From contig OZ005653.1 of the NCBI GenBank assembly GCA_963930645.1, positions 209,583,496 through 209,647,495 on the forward strand: a stretch of 64,000 bases of DNA. The letters are read 5' to 3'. This DNA comes from Salticus scenicus. Taxonomy: Eukaryota > Arthropoda > Arachnida > Araneae > Salticidae. The notes beneath the pieces were generated by a model that was given only the letters and a program-made list of their open reading frames with translations, did no database searches and was not told the DNA's origin. Made by a program: the position numbers and the translations under genes. Numbering within the stretch: position 1 is the first letter of the stretch; every line of letters begins with the position of its first letter. Below, one piece after another: positions 45,339-55,300 of the stretch.

Positions 45339-47085
45339 CAAGTGGTCTCCACTTGAAAACAAAATGGCGAAGCAACTTGGTTAACAAACTCATCTAAGAT
45401 ATTTATAAGCTAAGTTAAGTCACTGTTCAAATTTGGTTCCATTTGGAGTATTATTTCGGAAGTTATCATGGTTTTAAATTTTCAAGTGGTAGACTGATTT
45501 CAAGTGGTCCCGCTTAACTTAAGATATCCGCCACTTTATTAAAAATGGCGGCTAAAGTTCATTCATAAAGTTATTTAAGACACTTGTATAATCTATGTAT
45601 GCATAAAAATTAAAAAAATTTCGGAATATGCTTTTTACAATTTGAATTTGAAATTTTCAAGTGGTCTCCACTTGAAAACAAAATGGCGGAGCAACTTGGT
45701 TAACAAATTCCTCTAAGTTATTTATAAGATAAGTTAAGACACTATCCAAATTTGGTTCTATTTGGAGTATTATTTCAGAAGTTACTGTGATTTTAAATTT
45801 TCAAGTGGTAGAGTGATTTCAAGTGGCCCCGCTTAACTTAAGATATCTACCACTCTATTAAAAATGACGGATAAATTTCATTAATAAACTTCATTGAGAC
45901 CCTTATGTGGTCTATATTTACATCAAATTTCAAACAAATTCGGAATACGCTTTTTACAATTTGAATTTGAAATTTTCAAGTGGTCTCCATTTGAAAAAAA
46001 ATGGCGGAGCAACTTGGTTAATAAACTCATCTAAGATATTTATAAGCTAAGTTAAGTCACTGTTCAAATTTGGTTCCATTTGGAGTATTATTTCGGAAGT
46101 TATCATGGTTTTAAATTTTCAAGTGGTAGCCTGATTTCAAGTGGTCCCGCTTAACTTAAGATATCCGCCAATTTATTAAAAATGGCGGATAAAGTTCATT
46201 CATAAAGTTATTTAAGACACTTGTATAATCTATGTATGCATCAAAATTAAAAAAATTTAGGAATATGCTTTTTACAATTTGAATTTGAAATTTTCAAGTG
46301 GTCTCTACTTGAAAACAAAATGGCAGTGCAACTTGGTTAACAAATTCCTCTAAGTTATTTATAAGATAAGTTAAGACACTATCCAAATTTGGTCTATTTG
46401 GAGTATTATTTCAGAAGTTATTGTGATTTTAAATTTTCAAGTGGTAGAGTGATTTCAAGTGGCCCCGCTTAACTTAAGATATCTACCACTTTATTAAAAA
46501 TGACGGATAAATTTCATTAATAAACTTCTTTGAGACCCTTATGTGGTCTATATTTACATCAAATTTTAAACAAATTCGGAATACGCTTTTTACAATTTGA
46601 ATTTGAAATTTTCAAGTGGTCTCCACTTAAAAAAAAAATGGTGGAGCAACTTGGTTAATAAACTCATCTAAGATATTTATAAGATAAGTTAAGACACTGT
46701 CTAAATTTGGTTCAATTTGGAGTATTATTTCGGAAGTTATAGTGATTTTAAATTTTCAAGTGGTAGCCTGATTTCAAGTGGTCCCACTTAACTTAAAATA
46801 TCTGCCACTTTATTAAAAATGGCGGATAAACTTCATTAATAAACTTCATTGAGACCCTTATGTGGCCAGTATTTACAACAAAATTCAAGCAAATCTTGCT
46901 TTAAATATGCTTTTTACAATGTCGGTTTGAAATTTTCAAGTGGCTGCCACTTGAAAACAAAAAGCCGGAACAACTTGGTTAACGAACTCATCCAAGATAT
47001 TTATAAGATTAGTTCACTGTCCAAATTTGGTTCCATTTCGAGTATTATTTCGGGAGTTATCGTGATGACAAAATTTTCATTATAG
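45339..47085. repeat. Satellite array, 319-bp dimers in a 638-bp A/B higher-order repeat
   Basis: The marker CAAGTGGTCTCCACTTG (a palindrome with a 3-base centre) starts units at 45339, 45658, 45977, 46295 and 46613, and a variant (CAAGTGGCTGCCACTTG) at 46937: spacings 319, 319, 318, 318, 324. Odd units carry AAACTCATCTAAGATATTTA; even units carry AAATTCCTCTAAGTTATTTA, so A and B types alternate with a 636-638-bp period. Each unit also has two or more further TCAAGTGG words and CGCTTAACTTAAGATATC-type text, with an AAAAATGGCGG(A/C)T-type word. The array stops at a (TA)n stretch (47085-47115). Confidence 0.92.
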
Positions 47086-49362
47086 ATATATATATGTGAT
47101 ATATATATATAGATAAACGAAGTGATTGCAATAGGTCGATTTCTAAAGAAATCAACCTAAAACTATTTACGTGCAAAAATAACAATAAAAGGCATTGAAA
47201 TGTTTCGATCAGTTTTAATAGGAAAAAATAAATTATTTATAATGTGATAGAAAATAAGTTCAATTTTCAGTCAAGACTGACACCTTTAAGGCGCCCATTC
47301 AGCTTGAAATACCTCATGATTCGCTAGAGGCTTATAGATCCGTGAGGGAAAATAAACTGTTGCCATCTATAAAATGAAATGTTTTCAGATATTCATCACG
47401 ATTCTTGTCAATGTAGAAACGGGAATGATTAACAGTTCACTTAACCTCTGTAGCAGGAAGCAACAAAATTTTATTTTTTCTCGCTCTCGCATATGAAATA
47501 TGCATTGAGTTAGCAATCATAATTTACCAATCCATCTTCCATCTGTTTACGTGAATACATAGTGTTTTTTTATGATTATTATTATTATTCAATAGGACGT
47601 AACAAAATTAATCTGTGACGGATTTGTTGCTGAAAATAGAATTTTCTCTGATTGTTACGGGTTTTACTAAAAAATGTCTGTTTCAAACTGACATGCTTTC
47701 AAAACCCAAAGCATATAAATCTTATTTTTTCTCTTTAATTTTATATAAAAGAAAAAAGGTAAATTGTGGTAAATTCAATATTTGTGAAATGACGACACAT
47801 AATACTTAATATGATAGAAATAACTCGTTGCGTGACCATTCATTGAATTGAAAAAGTTTAATAATATAATCACAGTTGGTATTATTTCCTTAAAAGTTAG
47901 TCGTTTGTGGAATGTAGCTGAAAATATTTGTTCCAAAATAACTTTCGAATAAATGTACTAATTCTAATATTTTCCTTTCAGATCTTAAAATATTTTAAAA
48001 CATTAGATAAAATATAACTCTCTAACAGTCTTCGAATATGATATGATGCCCAATCGATTTTTTTTTTCCTCCAGCAATTTCTTGAATAATAAAGACATAT
48101 TATCTTGCATGTCTTTATTATTCTTTATTATCGAAATCATATCATAGACTATCCAAAAGGTGAAAGTATTTTTCTTTCTTCTTTAAGTTATCAAATTCTA
48201 AGTGATTTAATCTGACTTTTCATCGTAGTTAGAAGGGCAACTACGTGTAAAACAAATTTTTATTTCACATTTCTCTACATAAGTACTCAGAAATACTCTG
48301 ACAAAACTTCGTTCATTTGAAAATTCCAAATATCAGATACCAAGGATCAAGAAAAAAAAAAAAAAAAAAAAAAAAAAAGCCAAAATTCGAGCTCTAAAAT
48401 CTCATGGGTATTATAGAAATAACTCATTCCTACATCCTTCAACAGGGAAATAACTGTAACAGATAATAGATAAAAACATTAACATTATTTTCTAAAACCT
48501 TGTAAGGTTTTTTTTTTTTTTTTTTTTTTTTTGAGAAATGATTTTAAAAATAAATAAATAAATAAAAATTAAATGTATTATCTGAAAAAAAAAAAAAAAA
48601 TTACAGTAAACTAATCTAGTATATATTGCTTGACAATTTTATTTTGTTAATCTTTATTTCTGTTTTAAATTGCTCGTTAAAACAGCATTAGGTATCGTAG
48701 CTGATGTGTTGTATCAAAATGTCAGTTTAAATGCATTTTAAATCTGAGACTTCTATCAACTTTTCGTAATCCAAATCTTAATCTTCACTTAATTTATTCT
48801 GTATATATTTCTAGCTCTATTTCAGAGAAAAAAAAAAAAAATGCTTCGAATAATGTATAATTTAACTGGCTTTAAAACAAAACAAAAGTTTGTAAAGATA
48901 AATAAATAAATAAATAAATAAATAGCAGGGGGTGAGACAATCCTACAACGCTAATGGAACTAATTCTGGCCAGATTTTAAAGTCGTTCTACCTGAAACTG
49001 TAAAATGGAGAAAAAATTTATATAACTTGCTGCTTTTTGAAATCTGTAACATAATATGAAAATGGACTGGAATTTAGTTAATTCGATCCAATATATTACA
49101 AAATTGAATATTAGATAATTTCATGAGCTACTTCTGTTATAATTTTTTTTTAATTATTATTATTCCAATTTACGTATCAGATGTCTATAAATTTCCAAAA
49201 TCGAACAATATTTTCTGTCGCATCTGTGAATAAATTCTGTGACCTAATTTTGCTCTGTTGCTATTATATTTACACGTCTGAAAACTTTTAGACATAAGCT
49301 ACAAATAATTGGCTTTGACAAAATATAAGCTTTTTTAAAATAATTTTACAGTGTATTTCTTA

Positions 49363-49411
<49 letters not shown>

Positions 49412-50187
49412 TTTATTTTTCGTGGTTCTGGACAAAATTCCCATGGTTTGGAGCAAATTTAACCTTAGCCAACTATATATAGTGCATTAAGAGTGTATGG
49501 AAGTGAAAATTTTCGTAAGTCATAGATATTTTGAGTTTTTAAATAATTTAATATCTTTACAAAGCTTTAAACTTTTTAGTACACTTTCACAAGCATTTAA
49601 CACTTAAAATATTTTAACAGTTCAATAAATTTTTTAAAATAGAGTTTTTAGGTTTCATTGAACATTAAAACACATTGCTGAAAAATCAAAGTAAAAAAAA
49701 ATAATAATAATAAGTGATGCATTTGTGATGCTTGAGACCAATGTAGCCACCCTGGTTGAATTTGCTCCACATACAAAATTCCTGGAGTAAGAGAAACAAT
49801 GGTTGACAAATCAGAAAGCTCAAGAAATAGAACAAACCTCAAATTATATTTGAAATCTACACACAATACTTAGTTTTCTTACTAAAAACTGGGGAGTTTA
49901 CTTCACAAATACAGCAATGGAAAAACTTTGATCGGACTCTCTCGAAGAATGAAAATGTAAGCAAATTTTCACACTTAGAAAACGATCATTGTTTTATATT
50001 GGATTTAGTTTCCTAAGGCTAAATATAACAAAAAAAAAAAAAATGGTTTAAATAGACATACAGTGAAGCACTGACAATCTGGAAGCCTATAAATCCGGCA
50101 GCACCTATAATTCGGCACTGATGACCCTTTTTCCCATTCCCTTTTTTTTTCTCCGCCCGTAAATCGCAGTAATCAGTGGGTAATCAA
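47086..50187. other. AT-rich DNA with homopolymers, no recognisable gene
   Basis: No gene seen. Poly-A (48352-48378), poly-T (48507-48532), poly-A (48584-48600), (AAT)n (49369-49410) and ATAA units (48897-48923). A perfect 14-bp hairpin sits at 48084-48123. Confidence 0.65.
48084..48123. repeat. Perfect 14-bp hairpin, 12-nt loop
   Basis: GAATAATAAAGACA (48084-48097) and TGTCTTTATTATTC (48110-48123). Isolated. Confidence 0.8.
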
Positions 50188-51625
50188 AAATTTACTTAAA
50201 TATTTTATTTAATAAATACAGTTATGTTGATGTAACTTTTCCTGCTTGAAATATATGCAATTTTCCGCTATATAAACAACCAAGATGAGAACATTTATAT
50301 TTGAAAGTACAGTTATATAAAGACTTTAAAAAAATAATAAGAAATAATTTAAAAAAATAATAATAATTTCTCAAAAACACCAAAAATGTAATATATATTA
50401 CAGAAGGTGTTTTTCTTAGCCCACATATAATCTGAATTGTAGAACATTCCCATCTTGCTCCTAGATTTTAAAATTAATTTTTAAAGATTTTTTTTTTTTT
50501 TTTTTTTGACTAATAATTCCTATATTATAAAAAAAATTATATATACTACAGATATTGTATTTCTTATTCTACATATCACCTGAAATGAAGAACATTTTCA
50601 TCTTGCTGCTAGATTTTTTAATTAGTTTTTAAAAAATGCTTTTTTTTTTTTTTTTTTTAAACCCAAGATTTAACTAAGACTGTTTAAAGTTGGCCTCAGA
50701 TATGATTTTTTGAAGGCCGTTTTTCTTCAAAAAATTTACTTAAATATTTTATTTTGATAAATACAGGTATGTTGATGTAATTTTTTCTGTCTGAAATATA
50801 CGATATTTTCCTCTGTATAAACAACCAAGATGAGAACATCTATATTTGAAACTACAGTTATATAGAGACTTTAAAAAATAATAAGAAATAATTTAAAAAA
50901 ATAATAATAATTTCTCAAAAACACCAAAAATGTAATATATATTACAGAAGGTGTTTTTCTTAGCCCACATATAACCTGAATTGAAGAACATTCCCATCTT
51001 GCTCCTAGATTTTTAAATTAACCCGATCAGGTTATCGTATTTTTCGGCACCTTGTCAGTTTATCATAGGTCGCAGACGACCCGAGCAATGTTAGAACACG
51101 TAATTTTGAATGAAAGAAATGTGATAAAATTCTTGAACACTTTTGAATACTTCTAATTTAAGGGCAGGCAATGAATATTGCAAAAGAAATTTAAACAAAT
51201 ATTTCATTTTTCATCAGAGATACGATCATTTCTATAAAATGCTGGCTTTTACTAAAAATTTATAACTTTTGAACAAATTGAGATATTTGAAAAATTCAAA
51301 TTGCATAATAAACTTTAAGAAAGGCATTTTTACGAAAAAAGTCATGGGTACGATAGATAGGTATTTCTTCTATACGTGGATTCTGACGGATGAGACATAA
51401 GAAAAAGGGCTCGGGTCTCCAATGACCCACGATAACCTAATCGGGTTAATTTTTAAAGATTTTTTTTTTTTTTTTTTGACTAATAATCCCAATATTATAA
51501 AAATTCTATATACAAGTAAACTGCAAAAATTGTATTTCTTAGTCTACAAATAACCTGAAATGAAGAACATTTCCATATTGCTCCCAGATTTTTAAATTAG
51601 TTTTAAAGAAATGCTTTTTTTTTTT
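50188..51625. repeat. 549-bp tandem duplication, second copy split by an insertion
   Basis: Copy 1 starts near 50188 (AAATTTACTTAAATATTTTA) and copy 2 near 50737. Shared blocks include AACAACCAAGATGAGAACAT, ATATATTACAGAAGGTGTTT, TTCTTAGCCCACATATAA and CATCTTGCTCCTAGATTTT. Within each copy a shorter related block (CTAATAAT-C/T-CC, TTTCTTA-T/G-TCTAC, CCTGAAATGAAGAACATTT) follows at 50506-50645 and 51480-51615. Copy 2 is interrupted by the element at 51022-51445, so duplication came first. Poly-T tracts end the blocks. Confidence 0.85.
51022..51445. mobile_element. piggyBac-type miniature element (424 bp) with TTAA target duplication
   Basis: The left end is CCCGATCAGGTTATCGT and the inverse of the right end CCCGATTAGGTTATCGT: 17 bp with one mismatch. 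TTAA is present on both sides (51018-51021 and 51446-51449), the diagnostic piggyBac target. Subterminal inverted words GACCCGAGC (left) and GCTCGGGTC (right) fit the family. The empty site is confirmed by the undisrupted copy of the tandem duplication near 50470, which reads TTTTAAAATTAATTTTTAAAG at the same point. No transposase is present. Confidence 0.93.
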
Positions 51626-51808
51626 CCTAATAAACCCAATATTATAATAAGGAAACGGCAAAAATAAATTTTTATTGTTATAATGTTTTATTTTTAAACG
51701 TAAAAAGTACACATACGTACAATGTGTACAATATAAATATGCAGATGATTATTTAAAAAAAAACTCCCGTTATCGAAATAGGACATCCCTAGCAAACAAA
51801 TCATTTAA

Positions 51809-52068
51809 GAAAATTGTTTGTGTGCTTGGATTTAATTGTTTTAAGATATACGCTCGAGAATATAGTTAAAACAAAATAGTCACTCTCATAATTCCTGTTA
51901 CAGTGACAAAATTTCGAAATTTTGTGACTATATTGTCATTAAACTATTTTGTCTAAGTGACAATATTGCTATTTTGTCTATTAAATTATAGCTGTGAGAG
52001 CTGGACTATTTTGTTTATTCTCGATCACGTATCTTAAATATCTCAAAACAACTTTACACACAGTTTTC
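51809..52068. mobile_element. TTAA-bounded 260-bp palindromic element
   Basis: The left half (GAAAATTGTTTGTG ... CTCGAGAATA ... AAACAAAATAGT) is inverted in the right half (ACTATTTTGTTT ... ATTCTCGAT ... CACACAGTTTTC). TTAA lies at 51805-51808 and 52069-52072. The centre holds ACAAAATTTCGAAATTTTGT, a 20-bp perfect palindrome, plus GTGACAATATTG-like words in both orientations. TTAA is common in AT-rich DNA, so a piggyBac assignment is tentative, but the symmetry is real. Confidence 0.6.
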
Positions 52069-52072
52069 TTAA

Positions 52073-52504
52073 GAGCGGACAATACCTAATCTCGCCGGCA
52101 GCCTTGGTCCATGTTATTCTATGGGAAAATTTGATTACATAATTACTCATTACCTAAAGTATATTTTTCAATTCTGTTTTCACATTCAGAAAATTCATAA
52201 GCGCTAAATCAGTACTTGTTTTCCAAAAATTGATTTTTTAAAATCTTAGTATTTCATTTTGAGACTAGAAAATGAGAAAAATGCATTTTGTGAAAAATCG
52301 CATGTTTGAACTCAAAATTAAAATGTAAAAATTAAAAAAAATGAATTTTTCAAAAATGAGTACTCATTTAACGGTTATGAATTTTCTGACTGCGAAAACA
52401 GAATTAAAAAAAAAATACATTAGTTAATGTGTAATTGTCGCAACAAATTTTCCCATAGAATAACATTGGCCACGGCTGTCCGCGGGATTAGGCATTGTCC
52501 CCTC
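52073..52504. mobile_element. TTAA-bounded 432-bp element with about 130-bp inverted arms
   Basis: Left arm 52073-52200 and right arm 52373-52504 are inverted copies with moderate divergence. Shared: GGACAAT-A/G-CCTAATC, GTTATTCTATGGGAAAATTT, AATTCTGTTTTC, AGAAAATTCATAA. The TTAA at 52069-52072 is shared with the element on its left; the right TTAA is 52505-52508. The two facing frames at 52420-52630 are within the arm and are not genes. Confidence 0.65.
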
Positions 52505-52508
52505 TTAA

Positions 52509-53328
52509 CTGATACGTTTGCTAGATGGAAGAGGGGAGTTATAGCCATGATGTATATTTCATGTATTATATGCATGTGTACATTGCATGCATTTAAAAAC
52601 CACAATAATAGGATATTTCAACAATTGTAAATTTATTTTCGCTGTTTTCCTGTTATAGCATCTAGATATTAATACTCAAACATTTGTCGTACGATATTAG
52701 CTTATTTTTAATAAGGGTAGGGGGGCTTAAAAGTAGCATTGATCGAAAGGTAAGGCTAATATGGGTTGCAAAATAATAATAATAATAATAATAATAAATG
52801 AATGAATAAAAAAAATCTCATTTGAGGCCAAAAAGACAGACAAAAATATTTTTATTTTTATACACGTATTCTTTCGTATTTAAATTTCCTATAAACGAAA
52901 GTTGTTAAATCTGCATGTGGTATTTATTTATTTATTTATTGTTCAATATAACAGCTCGCGACGAAGCTTATTTTCTAAATTTTTTCCCTGTTAACTTTTT
53001 ATTAATAATTGAAAAAGAAATTAGTTTTTTTTTTTTTTTTTTTTATGTTGACATACTGCTTCGATAAAGACAGTGAGTGTTCTTTGCTTTTGAAATTCAC
53101 AAGAAGAACGGTCGGATTGGGAGGCAAATAGATAGAGAAATTCATACGGATATACAACTTCATATAAATAAAAAGGCTGAAAGGTTTTTTTTTTTTTTAA
53201 TGGGTATAATAATTAGATATTGTTTACACGAAAATTTTGAATTTCTATAGTTATTATCTATATGCTTACTTAGAAAAAAAAATGATCAAATTTTATCTAA
53301 TAGGTAATACGTAATATTAGTTCAGATT
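52509..53328. other. AT-rich spacer
   Basis: No gene seen. AAT repeats (52766-52797), TTTA units (52921-52940) and a poly-T tract (53025-53044). Confidence 0.65.
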
Positions 53329-53953
53329 ACACAGATCTGCAAAATCTCCATTTTCAATTTTTTTCTTCTTTTTCGCACTGCCTTGGGTGTCTCTAATGTG
53401 TTTTGATGCGCTGAATTCAGAAATGCTTGTCTTTTCTTCCTGTCACTTAATTGATTTTCACAAAGTAAGGATGAAGATCTGAAAAATCCATACAGGGGCT
53501 TTAACAAATTCGAAACTCTTAATGTATAAAACAAATTAAAATAGACTTATTTCCACATTACTTTTTAAATACATTTCTTTACATTGAAGCCCCATTTAGA
53601 GTATTTTCTCTATTCACTGCTTATGGGGAGGCGGGGGAGGGGGGGGGAGATTCTCTATACAGCATCCAACAATAATCTAACATCTTAACATTTCATCGCC
53701 GCTGATACCTTCTCTACATTTCTTTGATTTCTTGATGAAATAACACTCCTTGTTCTTCACTCACATCACCTAGGTTTTCCAGGAAATAACTTAGATAGGA
53801 GTTGAAAAAGTGGAGCTTTAAGCTCAAAAAATTCCATTTTTTACCAAAACTGTACGTGATGGAAATTTTGTAATAGTTTTTCGTTAAACAACATCCAAAA
53901 AGACACCAGAAAAAAGACACCTTGAAGAAAAAAATTTCATAGCAGACCTGTGG
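53329..53953 (-). mobile_element. Gene-fragment-carrying repeat, copy 2
   Basis: Same orientation and order as copy 1 (2757-3353). Starts ACACAGATCTGC and ends with the inverse of CACAGGTCTGC. Shared blocks include TCAGAAATGCTTGTCTTTTC, CAGCATCCAA, TACCT-C/T-CTCTAC, TGTACGTGATGGAAATTTT and TTTGAAGAAAAAAATTTCAT-like text. The G-run that follows the coding fragment differs in length and flanks between copies. Confidence 0.65.
53650..53920 (-). pseudogene. Broken fragment of an unknown EEQG/FHQ-type protein, copy 2
   Basis: The minus strand reads LKLHFFNSYLSYFLENLGD, VSEEQGVLFHQEIKEM, a TAG stop (53714-53716), RRYQRR, TGA, NVKMLDYCWMLYRE. It is better preserved than copy 1 at the EEQG motif. 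The same TAG after KEM is present in copy 1; the second stop differs (TGA here, TAG there), consistent with two separate hits on a TGG codon. Function of the family is unknown to me. A following minus frame (53322-53534) with KKRQAFLNSAHQNTLETP matches copy 1's KKRQAFLNLEYENTLETL, and could be either a second coding block or shared non-coding ancestry. Confidence 0.65.
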
Positions 53954-54260
53954 TATTAGTCAAAATTGGTATTTCTTTAAAAATTAATTAAAAAAAACCA
54001 GGAGCAAGGAGGCGTGCTCTCCTATGGTAGTATTCTAAGACATAACAATTTCTGAAATATTTACAGAATTATTGAGATCAGTATATTTTTCAAAAAATAT
54101 TTTTTTTTTTTTTTTTTTTTTTTTCGAAATCGTTGTATAAATTGCTAGATTTGCTATTAGATATCAGTTTGCTTGTTTATATAACGTAGAATTGCGCATA
54201 CTTGAACTAAAACAAATTACATCAACACAACTGTTTTAATAAAAAAAAAATATTTAATTT

Positions 54261-54296
<36 letters not shown>

Positions 54297-54870
54297 AATA
54301 AATAAATAAAGTCTTTTAAAAATATCATTAGTTAGGACAGCTTTAAAAAACTATATCTTGAGTTTAAAAAAAAAAAAAAAATTAAAATTAAACAAGTAAT
54401 TTAAAAGTAAAAAATATTAAATACTAGCAAACCCGTGTGAAATTTTCACACTTTTTCTTTTCTTATTTACCTTTAAAATTTTAATATTATACCAATTCCC
54501 CCACCTAATTAAAATTTTAATTTATCAGAAGCAAAATTATTATCATAACCAAATAAATATTGAGCAGTAGTGAAACCAGAATCATTCAAATAAAAGTTTC
54601 AAAATAAAATTCATAGTTAACCACTCAGTTTCCATATTTCCACAGGCAGTACAGTTTTAGTAAAGGACCCCCATGACGTCTTTTTTATAGCCAAAAATGC
54701 AATGACATTTTATTTATTTTTGGCGTAATTTTTTGCTGAAAAAAAATCCTATTTTGATTATATTTTTTATGATTGTGTTTTTTAGTCAATTTATAATAAT
54801 AATTCATATTCTGTTTATATCTTTAAAATATTGCTAGGTTTAAAATGACGCTTGCAAAGATTCTGAAGAA
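53954..54870. other. AT-rich spacer with poly-T/A tracts
   Basis: Poly-T (54098-54123 and 54266-54291), poly-A (54365-54379). ACTAGCAAACCCGTGTGAAAT near 54422 (written in part here) resembles a phrase seen at ends of some interspersed repeats, and TGTGAAATTTTCACA is a 15-base palindrome. No gene seen. Confidence 0.55.
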
Positions 54871-55300
54871 ATAACTTTTAAAAATGCATTTTCCATAAAA
54901 TAATGTCATTATACAAATGTCGTCCTGTTCTCTTATTAGACCATTGAGCTGAGTCCGCGTGCTTAAATATTGTTCATTTTTATATATTATTTTTTATCCG
55001 CACGTATTTTATTAATTTCACCACTATCGTATCGTTTCGACAAAAATTAATTGAAATTGGTCCGCGTTAGAGAAATATTATATAGATAACTTTTAAAAAT
55101 GCATTTTCCATAAAATGATGTCTTCATACAAATGTCGTCATGTTTTCTTATTAGATCATTGAGCTGAGTCCGCGTGCTTAAATATTGTTCATTTTTAAAT
55201 ATTATTTTTTATCCTCGCGTATTTTATTAATTTCACCACTATCGTATCGTCTCGACAAAAATTAATTGAAATTTGTCCACATGAAAGAAATATTATATAG
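54871..55300. repeat. 215-bp tandem duplication
   Basis: Unit 1 at 54871-55085 and unit 2 at 55086-55300 start ATAACTTTTAAAAATGCATT and agree at well over 90% of positions by eye, including TTGAGCTGAGTCCGCGTGCT and TTTCACCACTATCGTATCGT. Both end TATTATATAGAT. They are not coding. Confidence 0.9.

Noticed and set aside
44930..47085. Plus-strand frames with SLSKFGSI(W/S)SIISEVIV
   Set aside because: They recur at the satellite period and follow the repeat unit; no start is conserved and most units have stops.
43740..47085. CRISPR-like array
   Set aside because: The repeated units are long, continuous and diverging, with no short constant repeats alternating with unique spacers, and the DNA is clearly eukaryotic.
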